DNA of 64,000 bases from Imbricaverruca yamaguchii (taxonomy: Eukaryota; Arthropoda; Thecostraca; Neoverrucidae). Positions 36,850 through 48,009 of the stretch are shown here, in pieces (positions within the stretch are counted from its first letter, which is position 1; each line of letters opens with the position of its first letter). The stretch covers positions 578,501 through 642,500 of the forward strand of contig JAOTOL010001348.1 in the NCBI GenBank assembly GCA_034440575.1, in the 5' to 3' direction. A program made the translations under genes and the position numbers. The notes below the pieces were generated by a model. That model had not been told where the DNA came from. It worked only from the letters and a program-made list of their open reading frames with translations, and did not search any database.

Positions 36850-37482
36850 CCTGTGTGGGTTGAGAAGACGCTGAACTGCTGTCTTGTGGCGTCGGGGCCG
36901 CCCCGATCTAAGCTTGCACGTGACGGGTCGGAGAACAGTTCACTTTCGGACGCTTTTCACGAGGCTGTAGCCCACGTCCGCCAGAAATACCCTTCCGGGC
37001 CGTCGTACCCTGACAGGGGCAGCTGTCTCTGCATGTGTGCGCAAAGCGCGGCAGCTGCTGATTGTTCCCTGACGGTGTCCAGACCACGTTTTGCGGAGGC
37101 AACCGACCGTGAGCAGGCGGCAGCTTGCTGCGGGAATGGTGTGGTCAGCAGTTCGCTGCGGGATCGGGAGGTCTGGCGCGCTGTGCGCCGGTTGCCAGGC
37201 GACGGCGAGTGGTCACGTGGTGCCCTTGACGTCGCCACGCCTGAGGACCGCGGACCGCCGGAGCAGAATGGGCCGCCGGCGACAGACGCCCGAGGCGGTC
37301 TCTGGCCGACGGCCGACGTGCGCATTGCCCTTGGCGCCGGAACTGGGCGGGGCGGGGCGGGGGCGGACGCCGCCGGTCGCGGGGTCATTGTCAGGCGTCG
37401 GATCGGCGCGACAAGGACCCCGTCTGCGTCTGCTTTGGCTAATGACAAATCACGTGTGATCGGCCCCTTACTGTACTGGTAA
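36850..37482. other. CpG-rich, island-like segment with overlapping open frames
   Basis: Dense CpG from about 36890 to 37420. Frames are open on both strands (plus 36853-37482, 209 codons; minus 37448-36957, 163 codons). The products are Arg/Ala/Gly-rich without a recognised domain. It could be a promoter or first-exon CpG island of an unseen gene. An X-box-like motif lies inside. Confidence 0.4.
37191..37203. promoter_or_regulatory. X-box-like motif (possible RFX site)
   Basis: GTTGCCAGGCGAC fits the inverted half-site pattern RYYNYY-n-RRNRAC of RFX-type X-boxes, with a 1-bp spacer. It sits inside a CpG-rich segment. A match this short can occur by chance. Confidence 0.25.
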
Positions 37483-37609
37483 TCTGTAGATGAGACTATT
37501 TAATATTTGATCTGGCAACGTGGCGGATGAACGTTAGACATGCAGCGTTCCTGGTGCTTGCCACCAACATGTGCTGAGACGGAAATGTCGTGACAGAGAA
37601 TCACAGAGC

Positions 37610-37995
37610 GAGAGCGGAGGCGAGCGAGGAGCGAGAGCGAGAGCGCGAGCGAGAGCGCGAGCGCGAGCGCGAGCGCGAGCGAGAGCGCGAGCGAGAGCGC
37701 GAGCGAGAGCGAGAGCGAGAGCGTGAACGAGAACGAGAGCGTGAGCGAGAGTGAAGGCGAGAGCAATAGCGAGAGCGAGGGCGAGAGCAATGGCGAGAGC
37801 AAGAGAGAGATAGAGAGCGAGAGTGAGAGTGAATGTGAGAATGCGAAAGTGAGAAAGGGCGGGAGAGAGAGAGAGAAAGAGTGAGATCAAGAACAAGAGC
37901 GGGATATAGAGCGAAAGTCAGTGCGTGTGCGTTTGAGAGAGTAAGAGTAAGAGTAAGAGTAATAGTAAGAATAAGGGAGAGAGAGAGAGAGAGAG
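37610..37995. repeat. GAGCGA/GAGCGC hexamer array grading into GAGA and GTAAGA
   Basis: Hexamers GAGCGC and GAGCGA, then GAGAGC variants, then a (GTAAGA)-type block at 37940-37975 and (GA)n to about 37995. Confidence 0.95.
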
Positions 37996-38784
37996 CGAAT
38001 ACGGATCAACGACGGAATGACTGTTGGACTGTCGGACATTGTTAGAAAATACACGATTATGCTCGATCTGCACGTAGGCGTATGTCTGCTATCTTCTTAG
38101 CCCGAAGTTTTAGGATCCGCAAGAGCGGATTAGGCCACTGATATGAACTTCACGTTCGCTAGAGTGATCGCGCAGGCAGCATAATCGATTGCGACGAAAG
38201 GGACCGGTTAACCCCACCCCAGTTATCAAGCCGCTCGTTCACCTTCAACCCATACGAACTCACAATCTCCTTGATTTCAATGTTTTCCGATTTATTTCAC
38301 CTCTTTCGAAGACATGCCGTTTGAGCCCGCGTGTGGATGTGTCACCTTTAGTGTCACTTTCTAACAACGGCCCTGGCAGCTCATGGTCGAATTAAATGTT
38401 GGCTTTTCTGTCCATGGTCTAGAGGACAACATAAACAAAGTGATGAAATACAACAATACATGCAATTAATATAAAACATTGGTTTGGCCTGTATTCGTAG
38501 TTTTGGATTTCTCAAAATGGCCTTTCAATCACAATGCACACAATATCATATATGTACATCTGACTGATTTTACGTAGGAGGGATTGCAGCTAAGCTTATG
38601 CTTGCGATATGTGACACTATCACTCCAGAAACAAACTGGGACGTATATTAGTCCCACCCACAATTGAACTATTAATATTACGACTCCAGATCAGGAGTAA
38701 ATAAAGAAGTTAGTGGTAGCAACATACATTATGCATGTTGCTACCTCACATTCACCACATACACATTTACAAATGTACAGTGCA
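37996..38784. other. Intergenic stretch, nothing recognised
   Basis: Unique, moderately AT-rich sequence with short open frames only. Confidence 0.45.
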
Positions 38785-38884
38785 GTGTTCGGGGTGAAGC
38801 TGGGTGTCAGTCCATTTTCCTGCGAAGGTGGCGCCTCAGGTGGGGTCCGAGCAGGACAGTAAGCCCTGGAACGTCGGGCGGCAG

Positions 38885-39830
38885 GCAGTTGTACTCCCGC
38901 GCCTAGCCGTTGTAGGCTGTTGTACTGCCGCGCCTAGCCGTTGTAGGCCGTTGTACTGCCGCACCTAGCCGATGTAGGCCGTTGTACTGCCGCGCCTAGC
39001 CGATGTAGGCCGTTGTACTGCCGCGCCTAGCCGTTGTAGGCCGTTGTACCGCCGCGCCTAGCCGTTGTAGGCAGTTGTACTGCCGCACCTAGCCGATGTA
39101 GGCCGTTGTACTGCCGCACCTAGCCGATGTAGGCCGTTGTATTGCCGCGCCTAGCCTATGTAGGCCGTTGTACTGCCGCGCCTAGCCGTTGTAGGCTGTT
39201 GTACTGCCGCGCCTAGCCGTTGTAGGCCGTTGTACTGCCGCACCTAGCCGATGTAGGCAGTTGTACTGCCGCACCTAGCCGATGTAGGCCGTTGTACTGC
39301 CGCACCTAGCCGTTGTAGGCCGTTGTACTGCCGCGCCTAGCCGTTGTAGGCAGTTGTACTGCCGCGCCTAGCCGTTGTAGGCCGTTGTACTGCCGCACCT
39401 AGCCGATGTAGGCCGTTGTATTGCCGCGCCTAGCCGATGTATGCCGTTGTACTGCCGCGCCTAGCCGTTGTAGGTCGTTGTACTGCCGCGCCTAGCCGTT
39501 GTAGGCAGTTGTATTGCCGCGCCTAGCCGTTGTAGGCCGTTGTACTGCCGCGCCTAGCCGTTGTAGGCCGTTGTACTGCCGCGCCTAGCCGATGTAGGCC
39601 GTTGTACTGCCGCGCCTAGCCGTTGTAGGCAGTTGTACTGCCGCGCCTAGCCGTTGTAGGCCGTTGTACTGCCGCGCCTAGCCGATGTAGGCCGTTGTAC
39701 TGCCGCGCCTAGCCGTTGTAGGCCGTTGTACTGCCGCGCCTAGCCGATGTAGGCCGTTGTACTGCCGCGCCTAGCCGTTGTAGGCCGTTGTAGGCCGTTG
39801 TAGGCAGTTGTACTGTCGCGCCTAGCCGCA
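38885..39830. repeat. 31-bp minisatellite, ~30 units (left)
   Basis: Units TGCCGCGCCTAGCCGTTGTA plus GGCCGTTGTAC. Variants GCACC/GCGCC, CGATGTA/CGTTGTA and GGCAGTT/GGCCGTT are mixed. The right copy has about 20 units. Confidence 0.95.
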
Positions 39831-39857
39831 GTATAATCGTCCTACCAACTTCTGTTC

Positions 39858-40260
39858 ATGACCGAGGGACATATAGGTCTTTGTCCCGCCTGGTGGACCG
39901 GTCACGAGCCTCAGCCACCAGTGGGAGCCCTCTGGCCAGGGTCACAGACTCGCCGTGTCGCCGTACCTCGGGCGCCAGACACAGTGTGTGGTACGGCACT
40001 GGATTCCCTGCACCCGGCCATCCCACCCTCTCTAGCAGATCTGATACATGTGGACTTGGTTGCAGCCGAAAATATTATTTCATCGGTAGCTGATAGTTGT
40101 TTTGCAGTTGAGACAGTATCAGTTCCGTTGCCGTACACCGAAATACGGTACCGGATCTGCGAGATAATCAGGGCGTTGTCACCCCAGAGCGGAGATGACA
40201 TTGGGCGGCAGGTAGTCCTTCATGCGACAGACTACTCAAGGTGCCGAATCAGCGCCTAGT
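39858..40260 (+). pseudogene. Unidentified coding-like segment next to the minisatellite (left copy)
   Basis: A 133-codon frame includes HPAIPPSLADLIHVDLVAAEN and SCFAVETVSVPLPYTEIRYR. The equivalent minus-strand frame at 49120-48802 encodes nearly the same residues, but only in two overlapping frames. I do not recognise the family; a LINE or other transposon ORF piece is likely from its setting. Keeping the same residues in both copies does not show selection, because the copies are overall very similar. Confidence 0.4.
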
Positions 40261-40624
40261 GATAATGGAGACGTGCGAGTCCCATCTGAAAGATGCATCG
40301 AAAGGAAGGCCGATATTTGGACTTAAGAGATGGGGAGGTAATCACCTCCCCATCGCATGAATATTTCATCGCAAAATATAATATGATCGCAAAATATTTC
40401 AGTGATGTTAAGGGCATGACCAGGCGCATCGCCACCTTGGGGTGGGGGCAGCGGGGGAAATCGCCCCTCCTGCCGTGAAACTGGGGGGCGCCGCCCCCTA
40501 AAATTTGAGGAGGCCCCTATCCGGGAATGCACAGGAAAAAACGTGAGCAAGGAGCCCGACGGGACGGAAGATCATGCTGCCAATGAGGCCCCAATACCGA
40601 CAACGAGGTCCGCAGAAAATATCG

Positions 40625-41290
40625 TCAGGTCCCTGTAAGACACGTACAAAATAGATTGGGAGGAGGCCCCCAGGACGAAAAGGAGGCCCTTCAGGATCAA
40701 AAGGAGTCGCCCATGAAGAAAAGGAGGCTCCAGGACGAAAAGGAGGCATCTAGGACGAAAAGGAGGACCCAAGGATGAAAAGAAGGCCTCCAGGACGAAA
40801 AGGAGGCCCCAGAACGAAAAGGCGGCCCCAGGACGAAAAGGAGTCTCCCAGGACGAAAACGAGGAGGCCCCGGAAATCAAGAGAGCGCCAACAATTGCCA
40901 CGGAGGCGCCCAAAATTGCACAAAAAGACCCCAATACGGGAAGGGAGACCCCAGAAAATGAGAGGAGAAGATATGAGATGAGATTTCAGAGACGCAAATG
41001 CAGGCACCACAACGGATAAGGTTCCACCAAGATGGACAAAATGATAATCTAGAGACATGGCAGGAGGCACCTAATTCGGAAAATGACGACACAAGATTGG
41101 AAATGAGACTCCATGATGAACGAGGAGGCCCATAAAATAGGAGAGAAAGGCCATTGGATAAGAGAAATGGCTCCCAGACGGAAAATAAGGCTCGAAGACC
41201 GCCAAGAAGGTCCCCAGGAAATAACAAAGCCACTGAGATAAGAAAGATTCCCTGTAATTTGAAAGAGAAGGCACCTGAGGGAGAAGAGGA
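40625..41290. repeat. Imperfect ~20-bp AGGAGGCCCCAGGACGAAAA repeats
   Basis: Purine-rich units built on GGAGGCC and GACGAAAAGG, becoming degenerate after 40870. Similar GAGGCCCC words resume after the nested element at 42195-42310, so both flanks are one element. Confidence 0.85.
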
Positions 41291-41316
41291 GTCCACCATG
41301 AGATAAGAGATCACCT

Positions 41317-42147
41317 TTAACGCTCTCCTGTCAGATCCTCACACCCCGTCCCAGGGGAGGGGTCGATAAAGACCCCCCTCTAGTATCCGAACTAAGTGTC
41401 ACACGAAAACGAAATAGGTGGAATCGGGAAGAGCTCGATGAATAGGGCCAACCCCCCCCCCCCAGAAAAATTCCACAAAACATGACGTCACTGGGGGCCC
41501 TAGAGTTTCACGACTTGCAGCATGATTGTGGCAATGGGGTTCAGAGGTTATGGGGAGGTTTGAAGAAGAAAAAAGTATTTGGAATCAGAAAAGGAAAGCG
41601 AAGTGGACCAGGACCCAAAATGTTCGGTCACCCAAAATAATTTTATTTTATAAAGTTCAAAATGTTGAGTTTTCAAGTTTTCTTTCACTTTCCTTTTCTA
41701 ATGGGTAGAGCGGACCCAAATAAAAATTTGTTCGAAGTGAACTTGTTTTAACAAAAAAATCCTTACTTTTGCCATAATCTCAGATTTTAACTCTAAGGGG
41801 CAAATATACGAAACTAATCAGTAATCAGAAAAGGAAGAAAAATCATCTGGTGCATTTTGTTGCATACTAAAAGCAAGCAAACGCTGAAAGATTGATTCAA
41901 ATATCTTTATTCGTTTCACGGATGACGGTTCAACGTTTTTGGAGGTGACCTCACTTAACCTTGACTAACTCGTTGACCCTGGAGGACCTGACTTCAAACT
42001 TTTGACACAACGTGACAAATTGATGTGGGAAAAGGTATGCAAAATTTCAGCGCGCTGTCGTGCGCCGTTCTTTCACAGTCCGTAGAAAACCTTATGGGAT
42101 GTCTTCAACGACCGCCCCCCCCCCCTCCCCGAGACGGCGCGGATTAA
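41317..42147. mobile_element. TTAA family 1, copy C (nested)
   Basis: Bounded by TTAA at 41317-41320 and 42144-42147. Left end TTAACGCTCTCCTGTCAG, right end GAGACGGCGCGGATTAA. Full-length alignment with copy A (16324-17163). It is inserted inside the hAT-like element. Confidence 0.85.
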
Positions 42148-42743
42148 GATGGGAAAAGTTCGAATTAACACGCAGAGCAAGAGGCCATCAATACCTGAGA
42201 GGAGGCCCCTAATTTAAAAAAGGAGGTTTCTAGAAGAGAAATAAGGCCCCTGCAACAACAAGGCCTAACACAATGGAGGCCCCACTCGGGGACCAGGAGG
42301 CCCCCTTTAGATATTGCCCCTCCCCTGGAAGAATTTCGTGGCGACGCCACTGGGCGTGGCGAATATTTTGCTGACTGGCCAGCAACCTCAATTGAGTCTT
42401 CCTCACCAACAATGAGGCCGCTCACACGACGCCAAATGTGAACAGAGGTCGGAACTTGCATAATTCGAGTGACGACGCTCTGGAGTTAAAATTGTTACCT
42501 ACCGACCACAATTGTACTGTCGTCGCGTATGAGAGTACTGCCGCGTCTCGTTAGCGAACAGACTGATGTTCTTGGAGGTGATGCAATTGTGCAAGTGGCC
42601 GAGAGTTGAACTTTGATAAAAATCCGAATCTGTTGGGTAGTAATACTGCCTTTTATTCGTCCCCAGACGGTCAGTTAGGTAGACACTTTGGGTGCAATTT
42701 TGGAGGTGAGTTGAAAACCACGAAGCGCCAATACCGTAGAGGC

Positions 42744-43292
42744 TTACACGAGGGAGTGTTCCCAGGATGCAGGGATATCGGAGTGGGCAGTGCTGGAGTC
42801 AACCACATGCGTGAGCACCGTGTCGACCACGTGAAAAGATAGCCACATGACGCGAATGCTGATGCCCTCTTCACCGCAGGACGACAAGCCTCTCATTGTG
42901 AATGCGATGGCCCTCAGCTCGGACAGTGTCAACGACGTCAGCACTACTGGCAGACGTGCCCACGTGCGGCAGACGGCAGGCAAGGTACGGCGTATCTCCC
43001 ATATCCCTCGCCTCGCCCGTCGTACGCGGACCCACGCCTGCTGAGACGAACTGGTCCGGAGTGGCATCTGACAGTCTGCGGTTGGCCTTGCCGCTGCCCG
43101 CGATGTAACTGATGTGCTTCCATACAGACCGGCTACCGTCCTTCTGGATGCGCCGCTGTACATCACAGCGACATCGCGCCTAATAGCGGGCCGCATCGCC
43201 CTGTTCAGGCCACGATACCCAGCTGACCTGTGGCCGTGCGCCGCCAGCGCCGCCCGGCGGCGGCCCATAACCTCTCTAGTGTCACTGGACAC
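42744..43292 (-). pseudogene. LINE fragment: linker and start of reverse transcriptase (left)
   Basis: One minus-strand frame of 182 codons has HRSAGYRGLNRAMRPAIRRD, then LTSLTLSELRAIAFTMRG and CGEEGISIRVMWLSFHVVD plus IPASWEHSLV, which fit the pre-RT linker and first RT block of a LINE ORF2. Between them, another frame is the meaningful one (QRRIQKDGSRSVWKHI, then DQFVSAGVGPRTTGEARDMG, then LACRLPHVG), so the gene carries compensating frameshifts. It is a different LINE lineage from the CR1 copies. Confidence 0.75.
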
Positions 43293-43308
43293 CGCTGGGG
43301 CGCTAGGG

Positions 43309-44165
43309 TTTCGTAATTGCGTGGTTTAGACAGGAGTGTGGTTGACAAAGACCGGTAGAAATTTAGTGACAAAACCATCCCACTTGGGAGTGACAGAAGG
43401 CGAACTAAATACAACACTCCAGTTAGATTCTGCGCGATCAATGTGCAAGGCACGTGGATCCGGCGGAGGCAGAAAAAAACGACCAATAGTGCGCAGTAGA
43501 CGAGAGCGAGGCAGATCAACGAACACGCCGACAAAGGCATGAGGACTAAATTCATTAAATATGACGCCACCATGGTCCACAACGTGAGCGTAGTTTGACA
43601 TAAAATGTCGAAAATATAGCCAGAAGGACATGTAGTAGTGGTGATCAACTGGAACAGCGAATAGTCAGAAATGAAATCACACAGGAATCTTCTCAGGTGG
43701 TTTGATTTGTTTGTTGTGTTCTTGTGGTTTGTTTCTTGTCGTGCTGTTTTTAATCCGTTCTCATGGATGCAAATTTGAAGTAACATATATAGATTTTGTA
43801 AGCAACAACGAACTTAAGTACAATGCGAAACGAAAATGGAAAAAGTTGTTTCGTCACTTTGTGACTTCTCCACATTCGCTGGTAGTTTTTCGATCTACTA
43901 ATTCTTTACTATTTTGTCCCCGGATTGCTAAGTTCATGGAAAGCTGGTAAAAAAGGAAAATCATATTTATTAAATTTAAGTACTTTTAAGTTGGTAGCAT
44001 AGTGGTCCAAATCCGGGGAGAAATTGGTATTTCGAGGTACCCAAGGTTGATATCGACCCAGGCCTGAGCCCCCCCAATCCCTCCAACTGATCTTGCGCCC
44101 ATGTGATATATTGAAGATTGCGCAGTATGTTCATCAATGTAATGGTAGTTTTTCACTAGTCATAC
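43309..44165. other. Spacer between composite repeat and nested CR1 copies
   Basis: Two overlapping minus-strand frames (43786-43205, 43631-43326) encode products without recognised motifs. No element ends seen. Confidence 0.4.
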
Positions 44166-44306
44166 ACACATAAAGACATAAAAGATTAGTGCAACTATGA
44201 GCCACAAGGGCCCTTCTTGGCTGCACTCTGTACACTGAACCAGTTGCCCACCAAATCTGTCAATCAGCCCTCCCTGTAATACTGAAAAAACAAGCCCTTT
44301 ATTCTT
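44166..44306 (-). mobile_element. CR1-like LINE, outer copy, 3' part (interrupted)
   Basis: Minus-strand 3' untranslated end with the tandem 8-mer tail at 44166-44183. The sequence stops at ATTCTT (44306) and resumes at 45301 without loss. Confidence 0.88.
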
Positions 44307-45300
44307 TACTGTTCATTATATTTGTAAATAACATTGAAAGTGGCCTAAGCAGTAAAGTTTTGAAATTTGCAGATGATTTGAAGGTCTTTGGGGCAATAAC
44401 AGGTCAGGATGAGCATATCTCGCTGCAAAAAAGACTTAGACGAACTTGTGAAGTGGTCCGAAGAATGGCAAATGAAATTTAACTTTGATAAGTGCAAAAT
44501 CATGCATGTAGGTAAGCAGCATATGAAGTCTCCATACTTGATGGGTGGCCAAGTGCTATCAGTGACTCAACAGGAGAAGGATTTAGGTGTTATTCTAAAC
44601 ACAAAATTGGGGGCATCAGAACAGACCAAGGAAGCCAGGAAGAAGGCACTGAGAATGCTCGGGGCAATAAATAGGAATGTATCATACAGAAGTGAGGAAG
44701 TGATCAGGAAGCTTTACTGTGCATATGTCAGGCCACATTTGGAATACTGCATCCAAGCTTGGTCTCCTAGCTATGAAAAAGATTGTTGGCTTTTAGAGAG
44801 AGTACAAAAGAGGGCTACAAAAATGGTTAATGGCATAAGCAACCTGGCATATGAGGAAAGATTGAAGAAATTGAATATGTTTTCACTTAGATATAGAAGG
44901 CTGAGAGGAGATCTCATCGAGGTCTTTAAATTTGTCAATGGTCTGGAGAGGGGATACCTTGGGGAAATGTTTGAATTTAACAGAAATGATGCAATTAGAG
45001 GTCATAAATTCAAAATTAAAATTAACCACAGCAGAACAAGGTTAAGGCAAACTTTCTTCACCAACAGGGTAGTGGAACACTGGAACCAGCTGCCAGAAAA
45101 CATCGTCAGTAGCAGCACATTGAACATCTTTAAAAACAGCATAGACAATCATTCTAAGAATAGAGGGCTTGCTTTTCAGTATTACAGGGAGGGCTGATTG
45201 GCAGATTTGGTGGGCAACTGGTTCAGTGTACAGAGTGCAACCAAGAAGGGCCCTTGTGGCTCAGAGTTGCACTAATCTTTTATGTCTTTATGTCTTTATG
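44307..45300 (+). mobile_element. CR1-like LINE, inner copy inserted head-on
   Basis: Plus-strand, 5'-truncated within the RT domain (starts at ACTGTTCATTATATTTGTAA) and ending in three TTTATGTC-type 8-mers at about 45280-45300. TCTT at 44303-44306 and 45301-45304 may be a 4-bp target duplication. Confidence 0.9.
44340..45197 (+). pseudogene. CR1 ORF2 C-terminal half (inner copy)
   Basis: Contains the catalytic KFADDLKVFG at the start, then after one extra A in an A-run (about 44430) the frame continues as KDLDELVKWSEEWQMKFNFD, KDLGVILNTKLGAS, YCAYVRPHLEYCIQAWSPSY, RRLRGDLIEVFKFVNG and VVEHWNQLPENIVSSS, ending in QYYREG. Apart from the frameshift and truncation it is intact for 262 codons, the best-preserved copy in the window. 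Confidence 0.92.
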
Positions 45301-46130
45301 TCTTATAATGATTGTCTATGCTGTTTTTAAAGATGTTCAATGTGCTGCTACTGACAATGTTTTCTGGCAGCTGGTTCCAGTGTTCTACTACCCTGTTGGT
45401 GAAGAAAGTTTGCCTTAGCCTTGTTCTTCTGTGGTTAACTATAATTTTGAATTTATGACCTCTAATTGCATCATTTCTGTTCAATTCAAACATTTCCCCA
45501 AGATATCCCCCCTCCAGACCATGGACAAATTTAAAAACTCGATGAGATCTCCTCTCAGCCTTCTATATCTAAGTGAAAACATATTCAATTTCTTCAATCT
45601 TTCCTCATATGCCAGGTTGCTTATGCCATTAACCATTTTTGTAGCCCTCTTTTGTACTCTCTCTCTAAAAGCCAACAATTTTTTTTTATAGCTAGGAGAC
45701 CAAGCTTGGATGCAGTATTCCAAATATGGCCTGACGTATGCACAGTAAAGCTTCCTGATCACTTCCTCACTTCTGTATGTACATTCCTATTTATTGCCCC
45801 GAGCATTCTCAGTGCCTTCTTCCTGGCTTCCTAGGTCTGTTCTGATGCCCCCAGTTTTGTGTTTAGAATAACACCTAAATCCTTCCCCTGTTGAGTCACT
45901 GATAGCACTTGGCCACCCATCAAGTATGGAGGCTTCATATGCTGCTTATCTGCATGCATGATTTTGCACCTATCACAATTAAATTTAATTTGCCATTCTT
46001 CGGACCACTTCACAAGTTCGTCTAAGTCTTTTTGCAGCGAGATATGCTCATCTTGACCTGTTATTGCCCTAAAGACCTTCAAATCATCCGCAAATTTCAA
46101 AACTTTACTGCTTTGGCCACTTTCATACAT
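45301..46130 (-). mobile_element. CR1-like LINE, outer copy, 5' part
   Basis: Continues 44166-44306. The minus-strand frames carry the same C-terminal region and reach the FADDLKVF catalytic block near 46085, then stop at SGQSSKVLKF (about 46130), the 5' truncation point. Frameshifts at about 45520 and 45670 show it is older than the inner copy. Confidence 0.9.
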
Positions 46131-46229
46131 CACATAATATATTTTCCTTTTCAATAAAGCTAAATATAAAGAAACATGCAAATATATTCAGGTAAATCCA
46201 CCTCAAAATATTACGTACCAACACACTCT

Positions 46230-46757
46230 ACGTCCACATGCAGTATACCTCGGAGTAATCGCGCACGCGAGGTTCCCAGGTTAACTTCCTCCGATGTACG
46301 TCCACATGCGTATACCTAGGAGTAATCGCGCACGCGGGTTCCGGTTACTCCTCCGATGTACGTCCATGCGTTACCTGGGTAATCGCGCACGCGAGGTTCC
46401 CAGGTTAACTTCCTCCGATGTACGTCCACATGCAGTATCCTGGGTAATCGCGCACGCGAGGTTCCCAGGCTAACTTCCTCCGATGTACGTCTACATGCAG
46501 TATACCTAGGAGTAATCGCGCACGCGAGGTTCCCGGCTAACTTCCTCCGATGTACGTCCACATGCAGTATACCTAGGAGTAATCGCGCACGCGAGGTTCC
46601 CAGGTGAACTTCCTCCGATGTACGTCCACATGCAGTATACCTAGGAGTAATCGCGCACGCGAGGTTCCCAGGCTAACTTCCTCCGATGTACGTCCACATG
46701 CAGTATACCTCGGAGTAATCGCGCACGCGAGGTTCCCAGGTTAACTTCCTCCGATGA
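46230..46757. repeat. 68-bp minisatellite, ~8 units
   Basis: Unit includes ACGTCCACATGCAGTATACC, AGTAATCGCGCACGCGAGG and TTCCCAGGCTAACTTCCTCC. Several units on the left have small deletions (for example around 46325-46385). Confidence 0.95.
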
Positions 46758-47129
46758 CAGAACAGACTGTTAAGAACCGCATAAACGATGGATGGCTCAG
46801 CTTATAATTTCCCAACATCAACCAAAAATAGTTATAGATTATTTGTCGGCTGATCACAGGATTGAGAAGAAACCACAGTAGAAAGTATCACCGTTGGCCA
46901 TTTATATAGCTCATGCTAACAGCACGCGGCGGCCGGCCGAAACAAGGTGTGGGTAATGCACGCCCAGCTTACATTTCACAAATTCCCAAGTGCTTTTCAA
47001 GAGGATATACCTCATCCCGGCACCATCGTAACATTATATTAATATTTCATCCACCTGGACAAAAATTACTCTGAGACCAAGGCAACATGATCATAAACAA
47101 CGTCTGAACGTCTCAGAAGGTCTGCCTCT
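46758..47129. other. Spacer, nothing recognised
   Basis: Unique sequence without a notable open frame. Confidence 0.4.
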
Positions 47130-47480
47130 GCCTCTGCCTCCACCACCCTCCACACACACCTGCGAACACCCACCCATCGCCGCCCGACATACACCTACGC
47201 CCTCCTCCCCTTACCACCCCACATACACCTGCGAACCCCCACCCATCGCCACCCGACATACACCTACGTCCTCCTCCCCTTACCACCCCACACTCACCTG
47301 CGAACACCCACCCATCGCCACCCGACATACACCTACGCCCTCCTCCCCTTACCACCCCACATACACCAACGCCATCCTCCCCTTACCACCCGACATACAC
47401 TTGCGCCCGCCTCCCCTTACCACCCGATATACACCTACCGCCTTACCGCCTTACCGCCCTCTTCCCCCTACCACCCCGCT
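47130..47480. repeat. C-rich ~70-bp minisatellite with internal subrepeats
   Basis: Units of CCCGACATACACCTACGCCC and CTCCTCCCCTTACCACCCCA, alternating with CGAACACCCACCCATCGCC. The right part degenerates into short TACCGCC units. Confidence 0.88.
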
Positions 47481-47995
47481 TGCACACCCGTCCCCGCCTC
47501 TTCATCTTACCCCCTCCCCGCACACACACCTGGCTTGTCATCATCCTAGTGCGCACAGAGCAACATCACATCCGCATTAAATCCAATGCATGCCTGCACT
47601 ATCTTCGTTCGCAAAACTCACCAAAGGCATCACAGACAGCGCAAATGATCTGCAGGTCGCGTTGCCACCATTCAGTCACTCACACAACGGGTCTTCGGAG
47701 ACGTCATTAGAATTCCAAATCCACGTCACCTTGGCGCAAATTCTCACCTTCGCATATGCATGGCCGCACAGGTGGTTGCAGGACATGAATTATGCTCAGC
47801 AATGTCAAAGGGAAAACCCAGACACGTGAGCCATTTGTCATCCGCTGCGATCCTCTAACTGTCCGCGAGGGACTTGAATGTTAATGAATGCACCATGCGA
47901 GCGGTAGAACCACCAGTTCCGTCGCATGCCGTATGCATTCTATGAATCAACATGTACAGACGATATCAATGCAGCAGATTTACCTGCCATTCCCC
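47481..47995. other. Spacer, nothing recognised
   Basis: Unique sequence with short open frames (for example 47590-47829) and no recognised motif. Confidence 0.4.
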
Positions 47996-48009
47996 TTGTC
48001 AAACCCTAG

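Larger units (their letters stand above)
40421..42352. mobile_element. hAT-like non-autonomous transposon inserted in the left composite copy
   Basis: Left end CAGGCGCATCGCCAC; right end, reversed, CAGTGGCGTCGCCAC: imperfect terminal inverted repeats of the CAGNG type. Flanks GGCATGAC (40413-40420) and GGCGTGGC (42353-42360) look like an 8-bp target duplication with two changes. The inverted sister repeat has the uninterrupted site (GGGCGTGAC, about 48585-48595 reversed), which confirms insertion. The interior is tandem GAGGCCCC-x-GACGAAAA-type units (40625-41290) and holds the nested TTAA element. No transposase frame seen. Confidence 0.78.
38785..43308. repeat. Composite repeat, left copy (inverted relative to 47996-49878)
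   Basis: From GTGTTCGGGGTGAAGCTGGG (about 38785) to GGGGCGCTAGGGTTT (about 43308) this region matches the reverse complement of 49878-47996. Parts in order: unique edge, 31-bp minisatellite, unknown coding-like sequence, and a LINE reverse transcriptase fragment on the minus strand. It is interrupted by the hAT-like insertion 40421-42352. About 400 bp near 42375-42775 is absent from the right copy. Confidence 0.9.

Noticed and set aside
43270..43308. Helitron 3' end (short hairpin GTGTC-ACTG-GACAC followed by CTAG)
   Set aside because: The stem is only 5 bp, homology between the two composite copies continues past CTAG, and the other end lacks a convincing TC start.
44166..45300. 5' inversion (twin priming) of a single CR1 insertion
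   Set aside because: The inverted left piece is itself a 3' end with its own tail and continues after the inner copy at 45301, so nested insertion of one copy into another fits better.
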